From NCBI GenBank assembly GCA_027486835.1, contig JAIXOJ010000042.1:1-38509 (forward strand): 38,509 nucleotides of DNA, in the 5' to 3' direction. The position numbers were made by a program, and so were the translations under genes. This document shows, piece by piece, positions 1-7,815 of the stretch (within the stretch, counting starts at the first letter, position 1; the number at the start of each line of letters is the position of its first letter). The notes beneath the pieces were generated by a model that was given only the letters and a program-made list of their open reading frames with translations, made no database searches and had not been told where the DNA came from. Source of the DNA: Chitinophagaceae bacterium (GTDB lineage Bacteria; Bacteroidota; Bacteroidia; Chitinophagales; Chitinophagaceae).

Positions 1-48
1 AATCAACTTAATCTTCTCTGACAAGCTTTTCTTAACATGTTTACCCAT
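1..48 (-). CDS. N-terminal fragment of an unidentified protein (runs off the left edge)
   Basis: On the minus strand an ATG at 48-46 opens a frame that stays open to the window edge. It encodes 16 residues, MGKHVKKSLSEKIKLI, and continues beyond the window. The start is lysine-rich and resembles the beginning of small helix-turn-helix or transposase-like proteins, but 16 residues cannot identify a family. It lies downstream of the rhamnose operon in the same direction, separated by a terminator candidate and a short repeat array, so it is probably not part of that operon. It could also be a chance frame. Confidence 0.3.
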   Translation of the reverse strand, partial: MGKHVKKSLSEKIKLI

Positions 49-123
49 CGTTTTACAAATTTAAACTTTACTAAATTTATTTTTGAAAAACGTTCTAGCT
101 ATTTAGGGGGCTGGTGAGATCCT

Positions 124-246
124 AACAAAATTTTATTGCTTTCTAAATTTTGGAATGCTATCCGAACGAAGTTTTATTGCTTTCTAAATTATAGAATACC
201 ATTCGAACGAATTTTTATTGTTTTCCAAATTTTGGAAAGTAATCCA
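124..246. repeat. Three tandem 41-bp repeats with an internal palindrome
   Basis: Three adjacent 41-bp units lie at 124-164, 165-205 and 206-246. All follow the pattern AACGAA-TTTTATTG-TTTCTAAATT...GAAT..-ATTCG. The third unit contains the perfect inverted repeat TTCCAAA-T-TTTGGAA, and the first two carry decayed versions of it. The array lies just past the end of the rhamnose operon, between the terminator candidate and the partial gene at the left edge. There are no unique spacers, so it is not a CRISPR array. Its function is unknown. Confidence 0.75.
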
Positions 247-322
247 GACATGTTTTTAATTGACTTTTTAAAATTCCGATATAATCATTCTTGAATTTTA
301 TTTTATTCCCAAAATAGATTGT

Positions 323-359
323 CCTATGAAAAAATAGGAAACACTATTTACTAAATAGT
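323..359 (-). terminator. Probable terminator of the rhamnose operon
   Basis: Reading on the minus strand after the kinase stop, there is a perfect inverted repeat ACTATTT-AGT-AAATAGT (359-343). It is followed by a second small stem CCTAT-TTTTTC-ATAGG (338-323) that contains a T run. The stems are AT-only or AT-rich, so they are weak by GC-based rules, but the place fits the end of the operon. On the plus strand AATAGT-AGTA-ACTATT followed by seven T's (to about 374) could terminate traffic from the other side. It is recognised by eye only. Confidence 0.4.
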
Positions 360-391
360 AGTAACTATTTTTTTGAATACACCTCAAATCA

Positions 392-1762
392 TTAATACCG
401 TTTTAGCTGAATAATTTTTTCTGTAGTTAATGGAATATTATTCCAGTGTTCATGAATAGCTAGTGCCGCGCCCATTGCAGTTGCTTGTGCCACATGTGTG
501 CTATAAACCTCTTTAGTAGGATAAGCAGCGGCTAGTAAATTCATGTAGATAGGGTTTTTGCAGAATCCTCCATCAACAAATATTTTTCTAGTAGAAGCTT
601 CCATTACTAAATTACTGCTAAGAATTTGCATGTCTATAATGTCAATTATTAGCTGATGATATGCTTCTTCATAAGATGAATATGCTTGTAAATCCCTTTG
701 ACTAAAATAAATACTTTTTTCAGTTCTTTTTGGAGTTTCCAATATATTGTTGTGTTGCAATTGTTCAATCAATTCACGGTTGTAATTAATTGAGGTATAG
801 TAATCTTTAGATACGTTGTAATGTGCTGCCAATCTTTTTGTTTGTACTTCGTGTTCGTTGCCTGCAAATAAACGTGCAGCTTTTATTGAATTGCCTTTGT
901 AGCCTTTATAACTCAAGCAGTCTTCTTTTAATTCATCAGCGGTAAGTTTGTTTTTATTAAAAGGATTAAGGGTAATACACCAAGTACCTGTAGAAATTAG
1001 TACAAAAGGTTCTGAGAAACAAGCCAAATAAGGAATAATGGCCGCAGAACTATCATGCAATCCTGTTCCACATAAAAGCGATTGGTTGTTTAATTGAACG
1101 TTTATCGTTTCAAAAGATGGAAAAATGGGGGCAAGCTTTTCATCAATTCCCTCTTTTTGTACCCAATCATGATAGCGATTATGAGTAAAGTTCCATAAAG
1201 CCGTATGGCAACCAATACTTGTGATATCGGAAAAATACTGTTTAGATACTAAAAAACTAAGGTACTGTGGAAGATGTAATGCATACTTAATTTGATTGAA
1301 TTTATTGGGCTTTTTGTGTTTTAACCAATAAATCTGAAGACCTGAATTTAAATTACCCAATACAGGGGATGCTGTTGCTACTGAAAAAGATTCTTCGCCA
1401 CCATATTGATGATAAAAACGCTCTTTTAATTCTTCATCATAAGGCTTTAGATAATTATATAGCGGCGCAATAACATCTCCATTATCATCTACATGCACAA
1501 AACTTGCTCCATAAGCCGAAAAATTGATTGCCTTAATAGTATAGTCTTCCATTGCTAAAACATCTTGAATAGATTGATTTATCCAATTGGTTAATGCAAT
1601 GATATTTTCAGAAGGAAAACCATCTTCATCTAGTATTTCTTCAAATTGTTGTTGTTGTTCAAATACAATTTGGTATTGCTCATTAAAAAGAAAGAGTTTT
1701 TTATTTGTTTTTCCAATGTCAAATATGGCAATAACAGGTAGAGGCATAAATTCAATAGTCAT
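392..1762 (-). CDS. rhaB: FGGY-family sugar kinase, probable L-rhamnulokinase
   Basis: This cytoplasmic kinase would phosphorylate L-rhamnulose to L-rhamnulose-1-phosphate, the second step of rhamnose breakdown. The 456-residue protein has the FGGY layout of two ribonuclease-H-like lobes. An N-terminal phosphate-binding motif DIGKTNKK starts at D15, and the candidate catalytic base is D237 in GTGLHDSSAA. The second phosphate loop is STGTW at 257-261, and the adenosine motif VDGGF is near 396-400. There is no signal peptide. The ATG at 1762 is used, but M6 (MPLPVIAIFDIGK) is an equally good start. It is the last gene of the rhaT-rhaEW-rhaI-kinase run, 51 bp after rhaI. The family also contains fuculokinases and xylulokinases, so the rhamnulose assignment rests mainly on its neighbours. 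Confidence 0.82.
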   Translation of the reverse strand: MTIEFMPLPVIAIFDIGKTNKKLFLFNEQYQIVFEQQQQFEEILDEDGFPSENIIALTNWINQSIQDVLAMEDYTIKAINFSAYGASFVHVDDNGDVIAPLYNYLKPYDEELKERFYHQYGGEESFSVATASPVLGNLNSGLQIYWLKHKKPNKFNQIKYALHLPQYLSFLVSKQYFSDITSIGCHTALWNFTHNRYHDWVQKEGIDEKLAPIFPSFETINVQLNNQSLLCGTGLHDSSAAIIPYLACFSEPFVLISTGTWCITLNPFNKNKLTADELKEDCLSYKGYKGNSIKAARLFAGNEHEVQTKRLAAHYNVSKDYYTSINYNRELIEQLQHNNILETPKRTEKSIYFSQRDLQAYSSYEEAYHQLIIDIIDMQILSSNLVMEASTRKIFVDGGFCKNPIYMNLLAAAYPTKEVYSTHVAQATAMGAALAIHEHWNNIPLTTEKIIQLKRY

Positions 1763-1813
1763 TATTAAAACACAAAAAAATCAGATGAATCATCTGAATC
1801 ACAGTTCAGACAA

Positions 1814-3088
1814 TTATAATCCAGTTGCTACTGTTTTTTCACCTCTCTCTTTCACCAATTCTTTTCTAACATTTAGTTGGCGATACAAACCTAGTGGCTG
1901 TAAAGCACCACCTAAAAGCAATCTTGCGTGTGCTACCAATGCACGCACATCGGTTCTGTAAGCTGCTTGCAAAATTTCTTGGCATCTTACCACATCGTTT
2001 ACTGCTTGCGCTTCTTTTAATGCCTTTGTATCTACCAATAATGCTTGTGCATAAGCAATCATAATGGCTTCAATAGATTGCAACAAATCTTCTAATGGAT
2101 CTTTTACGTTGTGGCTTGCATCAATCATCCAACCCAAATCCTTTGCATGGTTCATGCCTTTTGCATCCATACCTTCTACTAATTCATTGAATATTAAGAA
2201 CAGTTGGTACGGATTTATTGAACCTACAGTTAGGTCATCATCACCATATTTGCTATCGTTAAAATGAAAACCGGCTAATTTGTTTTCCATCATCAACAAG
2301 CTTACAATTTGCTCAATATTCGCATTGGGTAAATGGTGACCTAAATCTACCAATGTGTAAGCTTTGGGACCAAGCTTAGATGCATATAAATAGGATTGCC
2401 CCCAATCTCCCACACTCATCGAGTAGAAGTTGGGTTCAAATGCTTTGTACTCTACAAATACTTTCCAATCATCAGGCAATGCAGCATAAATTTCTTGCAA
2501 GCTTTCAAAAGTTCTTTCCCAAGCGCCTCTAAAATTCAACTGACCAGGAAAGCAAGAACCATCGGCTAGCCAAACAGTTAATGCTTTTGATCCTAATGCA
2601 ACTCCTTGTTTGATCACTTCAATATTGTGGTCAATAGCTTGCTTGCGAACGGCTTTATCTACATGTTGTAAAGAGCCGAATTTGTAACTTTGTTCTTGAG
2701 TAACTTGGTCTTGAAAGGTATTTGAGTTAACTGCATCAAATTGTAAACCATAGCTAGCAGCAAGCGCTTTAATAGCCGCATGGTCTTGAGGAATATCCCA
2801 AGGAATGTGTAAGGAAATAGCACCGCTAGATTGGTTTAAAGCATGTAATAAACCAACATCACTTAGTTTTTCTTCCAAGTTTCGCGGTTCGCCAGCACCA
2901 CTAAAACGACCAAATCTTGTACCCCCAGTACCCAAAGCCCAAGAAGGAATCGCTATTTGAAATGCCATTAATTTTTTAAGTACATCCTGTAAGTTAGCCA
3001 CACCTTCTGCCACAAATTCATAGCTACGTTGGTGTTTAGATAGCAAGCTTTTATTTTGATCTTCAATCAACTGTTTGTCTAAAAACAT
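1814..3088 (-). CDS. rhaI: L-rhamnose isomerase (RhaI type)
   Basis: This enzyme converts L-rhamnose to L-rhamnulose in the cytoplasm. The 424-residue protein resembles, from memory, the Pseudomonas stutzeri broad-specificity rhamnose isomerase along its length: AIPSWALGTGGTRFGRF (47-61), SLHIPWD (92-98), NSNTFQDQ (121-128), KALTVWLADGS and FHFNDSKYGDDD (274-285). The TIM-barrel metal sites can be placed at E213 (FVEYK), D248 and H251 (LVDLGHH), D278/D283/D285 and D323 (MIDASH). None appears lost. It starts at the ATG at 3088, just downstream of a strong 12-bp hairpin in the message (3104-3130). It follows rhaEW after a 128-bp gap, the longest spacing in this operon. It belongs to the RhaI class, distinct from E. 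coli RhaA. Confidence 0.92.
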   Translation of the reverse strand: MFLDKQLIEDQNKSLLSKHQRSYEFVAEGVANLQDVLKKLMAFQIAIPSWALGTGGTRFGRFSGAGEPRNLEEKLSDVGLLHALNQSSGAISLHIPWDIPQDHAAIKALAASYGLQFDAVNSNTFQDQVTQEQSYKFGSLQHVDKAVRKQAIDHNIEVIKQGVALGSKALTVWLADGSCFPGQLNFRGAWERTFESLQEIYAALPDDWKVFVEYKAFEPNFYSMSVGDWGQSYLYASKLGPKAYTLVDLGHHLPNANIEQIVSLLMMENKLAGFHFNDSKYGDDDLTVGSINPYQLFLIFNELVEGMDAKGMNHAKDLGWMIDASHNVKDPLEDLLQSIEAIMIAYAQALLVDTKALKEAQAVNDVVRCQEILQAAYRTDVRALVAHARLLLGGALQPLGLYRQLNVRKELVKERGEKTVATGL

Positions 3089-3103
3089 TGTATGATTTTT
3101 TAG

Positions 3104-3130
3104 CCTCTAACACCAATATGGTGTTAGAGG
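3104..3130 (-). promoter_or_regulatory. Perfect 12-bp hairpin in the rhaEW-rhaI spacer
   Basis: CCTCTAACACCA and TGGTGTTAGAGG form a flawless 12-bp inverted repeat around a 3-nt loop. In the mRNA it ends about 15 nt before the rhaI ATG. It is followed by CTAAAAAATC rather than a T run, so it is not a standard intrinsic terminator for the operon direction. A role in RNA processing or stability, in setting the rhaI:rhaEW ratio, or as a protein-binding palindrome would all fit. Confidence 0.7.
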
Positions 3131-3216
3131 AATTTTATTAATTATTCTATCTTCAGGCATTCGCTCACTATTATTTTTCGAATAACATGCAAGCTATTCC
3201 TTTGCTAGGAATCGTT

Positions 3217-5358
3217 TTATCTTACAAAGCCCACGGCTACTCCCCCATCTACGTTAAGCACGTTACCAGTAGATTTACCCAATAAACCACCTACAAATGC
3301 AAAGCATGCATTGGCAATGTCAACAGGCAAAATAATCTCGTTTAGCAAGGTACGTTTAGCATAATAAGCAGGCAATTCTGCTACGGTAATTCCATAAGCT
3401 TTTGCACGACCTTCGGCCCAGCCGCCAGCCCAAATATTGCTATCGCTAATAACAGCGTCGGGGTTAATTACGTTTACACGAATTTTATCAGCACCCAATT
3501 CAGCAGCATTTAATCGGCTTAAATGCAATTGTGCAGCTTTTGCAGAACCATAACCAGCATTATTTGGTCCACTTACCAAAGCATTTTTACTTACAATATT
3601 GATAACATCACCACCAATACTTTGCTTGCGCATTACGGCAACTGCTGCTTGTGTAACAAAGAATTGACCTTTTACCAATACATCGTACAATAAATCCCAG
3701 TCCTTTTCAGTATGGTCTTGTATGGTTTTAGATATGGATAAACCTGCATTGTTTACAATAATATCTACACCACCAAACGCTAAAGCGGCCACATCCATCG
3801 CTTCATTTATTTGCGCTTCGCTTGTCACATCTAATACAGTAGTGGCATACGCATCTTTACCATACTCAGCTTTAAATTCTTCACCTGCACTTGCCAAACG
3901 TTCAGCGTTCATGTCGTTTAAAATAACATAAGCACCTTCTTCTACAAACTTTTTAGCAATTGCTTTTCCGATACCACCAGCACTTCCCGTTACCAATGCA
4001 ATGCGACCACTTAGTGCTTTCGGCTTAGGCATACGTTGCAATTTGGCTTCTTCTAGTAACCAATATTCAATATTAAATGCTTCTTGACGAGGCAATGAAG
4101 TGTATTCAGAAATAGCTTCTGCACCTTTCATTACGTTGATTGCATTGATGTAAAACTCAGCAGCAACACGAGCGGTTTGTTTGTCTTTTGCGAACGTAAA
4201 CATACCCACACCTCTGAAAATAATCACCACAGGATTGGTGTCACGAATAGCAGGGCTATTTGGGTGCTTACAAGTGTTATAATAGTCCGTGTACATTTGG
4301 CGATAAGCCTCAAATTGCGGTGCTAATATTGCTTTAATCGCTGCTACATCGCTTAAGTCATCTCCTGCTTGAATGTCCAAAACTAGAGGACTTATTTTAG
4401 TACGTAGGAAGTGGTCAGGGCAGCTAGTACCCAATGGTGCTAATCTGTCTAAATCATTGCTATTAATATATTCCAATACACGATCATCATCCGTAAAATG
4501 ACCAATCATGCCCCCCTTGCCCCCTTGAAGGGTGGAATGAGAAGAACAGAAACCGCGTAAAATAGGTGCTAATGAAGCAGCTTGTTTTAAACGATCTTCT
4601 TTTGGCAAAGCCTGTAATTTTTGACCTCCAAAAACTGGCCCTTTTTTACCAGTATTTTCTAGTAAATATTCTGCGCATTTCTCAATTACCTCCAATGTAT
4701 TGATATAGCTCTCGTAAGCAGTATCGCCCCAAGTAAATAAACCGTGAGAACCCAACATGATACCACGAATACCTGGGTTTTCATCCAAGCATTGTTTTAA
4801 TTGTAAGCCAAGGTCGAAACCTGGTTTTTGCCATTCTACCCAGCCAATAGAACCACCAAATAATTCTTGGGTAATTTTCTTCCCATCTTTCGCTGCAGCT
4901 ATTGCTATAGCAGCATCAGGATGCAAATGGTCGATATGTTTAAAAGGTAAAAAGCCATGTAAAGGCGTATCAATTGAAGGTGCTTTTGAAGCCAAATCGT
5001 AAATGCAATGGTTAAACAATTCTACCATTTCATCTTCGTGTTCTATACCACGATATACGTTTTTTAAACTTCTCAATCTATCTACATACAATGCGGCTAA
5101 TCCACTTCTTTTTATTGAGCCAAGGTCGCCACCGCTCCCTTTTACCCACATAATTTCTTTTTCTTCACCTGTAAGCGGGTCTTTGGCCAATGCTTTACAT
5201 GAAGTATTACCACCACCATAATTGGTAAGACGTAAATCTGCACCTAATAAATTAGAACGATAAATTAACAATGCTACTTCATCACCTGCCATTGATGCTG
5301 CTGTTGCATCATCCCATAAATAACTTACATGCTTAAACTCTGCTAATGCTTTTGACAT
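3217..5358 (-). CDS. rhaEW: Bifunctional L-rhamnulose-1-phosphate aldolase / L-lactaldehyde dehydrogenase
   Basis: This cytoplasmic two-domain enzyme splits L-rhamnulose-1-phosphate into dihydroxyacetone phosphate and L-lactaldehyde, then oxidises the lactaldehyde to L-lactate. Residues about 20-430 are a class II aldolase/adducin domain: NYGGGNTSCK (46-55), KGSGGDLG (73-80), the histidine-rich TPLHGFLPFKHIDHLHPDA (131-149) and MLGSHGLFTW (201-210). Residues about 450-713 are a short-chain dehydrogenase with TGSAGGIG (457-464), NNAG (536-539) and the catalytic Y603-x3-K607 pair. The architecture and length (713 aa) match the YuxG/RhaEW family. It lies 16 bp after rhaT, so the two are co-transcribed. 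One oddity is a short glycine/lysine-rich insertion near residues 273-283, encoded by an atypical G-rich patch. Confidence 0.9.
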   Translation of the reverse strand: MSKALAEFKHVSYLWDDATAASMAGDEVALLIYRSNLLGADLRLTNYGGGNTSCKALAKDPLTGEEKEIMWVKGSGGDLGSIKRSGLAALYVDRLRSLKNVYRGIEHEDEMVELFNHCIYDLASKAPSIDTPLHGFLPFKHIDHLHPDAAIAIAAAKDGKKITQELFGGSIGWVEWQKPGFDLGLQLKQCLDENPGIRGIMLGSHGLFTWGDTAYESYINTLEVIEKCAEYLLENTGKKGPVFGGQKLQALPKEDRLKQAASLAPILRGFCSSHSTLQGGKGGMIGHFTDDDRVLEYINSNDLDRLAPLGTSCPDHFLRTKISPLVLDIQAGDDLSDVAAIKAILAPQFEAYRQMYTDYYNTCKHPNSPAIRDTNPVVIIFRGVGMFTFAKDKQTARVAAEFYINAINVMKGAEAISEYTSLPRQEAFNIEYWLLEEAKLQRMPKPKALSGRIALVTGSAGGIGKAIAKKFVEEGAYVILNDMNAERLASAGEEFKAEYGKDAYATTVLDVTSEAQINEAMDVAALAFGGVDIIVNNAGLSISKTIQDHTEKDWDLLYDVLVKGQFFVTQAAVAVMRKQSIGGDVINIVSKNALVSGPNNAGYGSAKAAQLHLSRLNAAELGADKIRVNVINPDAVISDSNIWAGGWAEGRAKAYGITVAELPAYYAKRTLLNEIILPVDIANACFAFVGGLLGKSTGNVLNVDGGVAVGFVR
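4510..4540 (-). repeat. G-rich palindromic mini-insert inside rhaEW
   Basis: The plus-strand sequence here contains CCCCCCTTGCCCCCTTGAAG followed by GGTGG, a sharply GC-rich patch in AT-rich surroundings, with CCCTTGAAGGG as a self-complementary core. On the coding strand it gives the peptide STLQGGKGG, where I recall other RhaEW proteins having only a few residues before the conserved IGHF/VGHF segment. It looks like an in-frame insertion of a small dispersed repeat. The recollection of family sequences is from memory. Confidence 0.5.
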
Positions 5359-5374
5359 AAATATTCTTATTAAA

Positions 5375-6457
5375 TTAAGGTTTTAATGAATTGCCATACC
5401 CAACAATGATCACCGACGCAATAATGGTGATAATGCCAATGATAATTGTAGAAGTCGTCTTTTTACTAATACCCTTCCATTCTTTTAAAAACAAGCCCCA
5501 CATGTTGGCTACTAAAATGATAAAAGACATGTGTAAAATCCATGAGCTTGTCCCATTACCCATTTTACTTTCGCCCATTCCGTAAAAGAAGAATTGTAAA
5601 AACCACATGGTACCACCTAAAGCACACAATAAATAGTTTTTAAGAAGTGGGGTTTGTTTGTTGGTATAGTCACCAAAGGTTTTGTTTCTTGCATTTAATA
5701 GCATACACCATACAAAATTGGTAGTTAAGCCACCCCAAAGTATCACTATAAAAATCACATTGTTCTTGTATAAAAACTCACCAGTTTCTAGTGGATGCGC
5801 GGCTTTCCAAAGTTCATTTGCTGTAGCCCCCATGCTGCTACCCGCTTCTATTCCAAAAGAAAAACAAGCGCTTAATACACCAGAAATGATGGCTAATATT
5901 AAACCCTTTGCCAATTGAAATTCGCTACCAGAAGCATCTGTATTTGTGCTGCCAAGATCTTTGTCTTTCATGGCACCTGCTTTACCACTAATGATAATAC
6001 CAATAACGCATACCAGCAATCCAAGAACAACCATAATGCCCCAATGGCTAGTAAATAAATCTACAATTGTGTCTTTACCCTTTGTAGGAGTATAATAGTA
6101 ATATACTGAGGGAATTAATGCACCAAAAACAGAACACAATCCTAGAATAATTGAGCTACCAAGAGAAACCCCTAAATAGCGAACACCTAGCCCAAAAGTT
6201 AACCCTCCAACACCCCAAAGCAACCCCATTATATACGTTGCTGTGAGTGTACTAATTGGGGTGTTCTTTATAATATCTACAAATCCAGGTATGGTTAAAT
6301 AAGCTGCAATTGGTGGTACGATGAGCCAAGAAAAAAGTCCTCCAACAATCCAAAAGCTTTCCCAACTCCAACCTTTTACCTTTTTATATGGCATGTAAAA
6401 ACTTCCAGAAGCAAAACCTCCGATAAAGTGGAATATAACGCCAAGAATTACTTGCAT
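5375..6457 (-). CDS. rhaT: L-rhamnose/proton symporter RhaT
   Basis: This inner-membrane transporter imports L-rhamnose with protons. The 360-residue protein has about ten hydrophobic segments and clear resemblance to E. coli RhaT: FHFIGGFASGSFYMPYKKVK near the N-terminus, WSWESFWIVGG (30-40), GVRYLGVSLG (91-100), and near the C-terminus the block TMWFLQFFFYGMGE followed by SSWILHMSFIILVANMWGL and FLKEWKG. It is the first gene of the catabolic operon and starts at the ATG at 6457, behind a roughly 130-nt leader whose sequence is shared with the leader of the GH106 operon. As the only sugar transporter in the window, it suggests that rhamnose is the sugar this cluster is wired to respond to. 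Confidence 0.93.
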   Translation of the reverse strand: MQVILGVIFHFIGGFASGSFYMPYKKVKGWSWESFWIVGGLFSWLIVPPIAAYLTIPGFVDIIKNTPISTLTATYIMGLLWGVGGLTFGLGVRYLGVSLGSSIILGLCSVFGALIPSVYYYYTPTKGKDTIVDLFTSHWGIMVVLGLLVCVIGIIISGKAGAMKDKDLGSTNTDASGSEFQLAKGLILAIISGVLSACFSFGIEAGSSMGATANELWKAAHPLETGEFLYKNNVIFIVILWGGLTTNFVWCMLLNARNKTFGDYTNKQTPLLKNYLLCALGGTMWFLQFFFYGMGESKMGNGTSSWILHMSFIILVANMWGLFLKEWKGISKKTTSTIIIGIITIIASVIIVGYGNSLKP

Positions 6458-6588
6458 TCAATTCAATTTTTTAATTAGAAAGTTGCCATTCTATCAATGA
6501 GACATTTACACTGCTACTTTACTGTTTTGGGGAGAATCCTATTACAAGCATCCATAATCTTCCTAAACGTTAATCATATTCAGCAAAT
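6458..6588 (-). promoter_or_regulatory. Leader of the rhaT operon, conserved with the GH106 operon leader
   Basis: Downstream of the predicted start of transcription (about 6588) the leader shares ordered blocks with 29964-30082: GATGCTTGTAAT (6552-6541), CTCCCCAAAA, AAGTAGCAGTGT, and a small hairpin at 6510-6492 (TGTAAATG-TCT-CATTGATA). The hairpin has the same 3-nt loop size, position and right arm in both copies. Here it has one A-G mismatch and one G-T wobble. The conservation covers about 100 nt of untranslated RNA, more than a DNA operator would need. Confidence 0.6.
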
Positions 6589-6595
6589 CGAGAAG

Positions 6596-6646
6596 CAAAA
6601 ATAGTTTGGGCAAAATGCTAACTGTCATACACTTACCTAGTATATG
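6596..6646 (-). promoter_or_regulatory. Promoter and operator-like site of the rhaT operon
   Basis: On the minus strand TATTTTTG (6603-6596) matches the Bacteroidota -7 consensus TAnnTTTG. Just upstream, 6646-6617 reads CATATACTAGGTAAGTGTAT then GACAGTTAGC. Its first part is a near-perfect inverted repeat, CATATAC-TAGGTAA-GTGTATG. The same arrangement, with the core ACTAnGTAAGTGnATnACAGTT and the same spacing to the -7 box, recurs at 30141-30090. A clear -33 element was not found, and the operator block overlaps where it would be. The adjacent GntR/LacI-type regulator is the natural candidate to bind it. Confidence 0.62.
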
Positions 6647-6701
6647 TTGAATACTTTCGAAATGTGAGTTAACCAACTAAAGTTGAATTAGAATGTGGGA
6701 A

Positions 6702-7733
6702 TCACAAGGACGAACGAAGTGTAAGATAAAATGGAATCTTTTCGTGTTTTTTAGAATTGGTTAAAACTGCTTGAGCCGCTAGTTCTCCCATTAATTGAAA
6801 ATCAGTGGAAATAGTGGTTATACCATTGAGGATAATCTTTTTCAAAGGTGATTCATTGTATGAGATGATACCAATATCACTACCAATTTTCATAGACAAC
6901 GATAGCAGTTTTTCTACTAAATAAACAAGATCATCTTCCATCAATGTTATGTATGCTTCGCCCTTGTTTATGGTATCATTCTGTAAATCATGTACTATTT
7001 CGTACTTAAATACATAATTCATGCAAAAATTTTCAAACCCCTTTACAATTTCAATGGGAAAATGTGTGTTCTCTGGAAAAAGAAGTTTAAGTTTTTGGTA
7101 TTTTATTAATTGATCTTTTGCCTCTACTAATGCAGAATAAATATCCAATTCGAAGTTTTCATAAATGGCCGCATAATCGCCAGTAACGCCAGCCACCAAT
7201 TTGTCTAATAAAATCAGTTTCTGCTTAGGAATCTTATTTATTATTTCATGAACATTTACATCCCCTTCACTAAACAATGGAAGAATAACAAAATGCGTAT
7301 AGTCATTAATTCTAGGTAATAAAAGTTTTTTAAAGAAGGAGAAATCATTGTTGTAAATAAAAAAATCAATAGAAGCAGCTTCTCCAATTGTCTTTACAAA
7401 CGAATCATATACTATCTTCTTGTGTGGGCTTAATTTATTAAACAGCAATAGTATTTTCTTAGAATTTTGTACCTGGGTATTTCTCACAAAATATCCTTTT
7501 CCTGGAACTGACGCAATGATTCCCGTGTCCCTTAAATACTTGTAACTTTTTTCTACGGTAGCCCTTGCCAATTCAAACTCATCGCCCACTTCATTAAGTG
7601 AAGGCAACAATTCGTCTTTTTTTAATTTCCCCTCGTTAATAGCTTTAATGATTGAATTAGCTAACTGAATGTATTTTGGTGTGGCAGATAAATAATCAAT
7701 CTTAATGAATTCGTATAAACTTTTTCTATTCAT
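6702..7733 (-). CDS. GntR-type transcriptional regulator with LacI-like sugar-binding domain, probable rhamnose-pathway regulator
   Basis: The first about 75 residues form a winged-helix GntR domain: YIQLANSIIKAINEGKLKKD, then LLPSLNEVGDEFELARATVE and a KYLRDTGIIASVPGKGYFV wing. The remaining roughly 260 residues resemble the periplasmic-binding-protein-like effector domain of LacI-family regulators, with segments such as SDIGIISYNESPLKKIILNG and TTISTDFQLMGELAAQA near the end. This domain pairing suits a sugar-responsive repressor. The ATG at 7733 (MNRKSLYEF) is preferred over a TTG at 7745. The gene sits between GH95 and the rhaT promoter, and the operator-like block lies just past its stop. 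L-rhamnose or a pathway intermediate as effector is inferred from context only. Confidence 0.8.
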   Translation of the reverse strand: MNRKSLYEFIKIDYLSATPKYIQLANSIIKAINEGKLKKDELLPSLNEVGDEFELARATVEKSYKYLRDTGIIASVPGKGYFVRNTQVQNSKKILLLFNKLSPHKKIVYDSFVKTIGEAASIDFFIYNNDFSFFKKLLLPRINDYTHFVILPLFSEGDVNVHEIINKIPKQKLILLDKLVAGVTGDYAAIYENFELDIYSALVEAKDQLIKYQKLKLLFPENTHFPIEIVKGFENFCMNYVFKYEIVHDLQNDTINKGEAYITLMEDDLVYLVEKLLSLSMKIGSDIGIISYNESPLKKIILNGITTISTDFQLMGELAAQAVLTNSKKHEKIPFYLTLRSSL

Positions 7734-7815
7734 ATAGCAAGCCAAATAAAATTGAAAATTAAGACAAATTAATGCTTATGGGTGCAAACTAAAAAAATGA
7801 AAATCTAAACTTCAA

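Noticed and set aside
392-1762. Calling the kinase an L-fuculokinase
   Set aside because: Its motifs are general to FGGY kinases. Operon position directly after rhaI and rhaEW favours L-rhamnulose, though dual use is left open as a finding.
3150-3210. Short inverted repeat ATTCC-N7-GGAAT after rhaEW as a terminator
   Set aside because: Five base pairs with a seven-base loop and no T run in the reading direction is too weak, and transcription should continue into rhaI.
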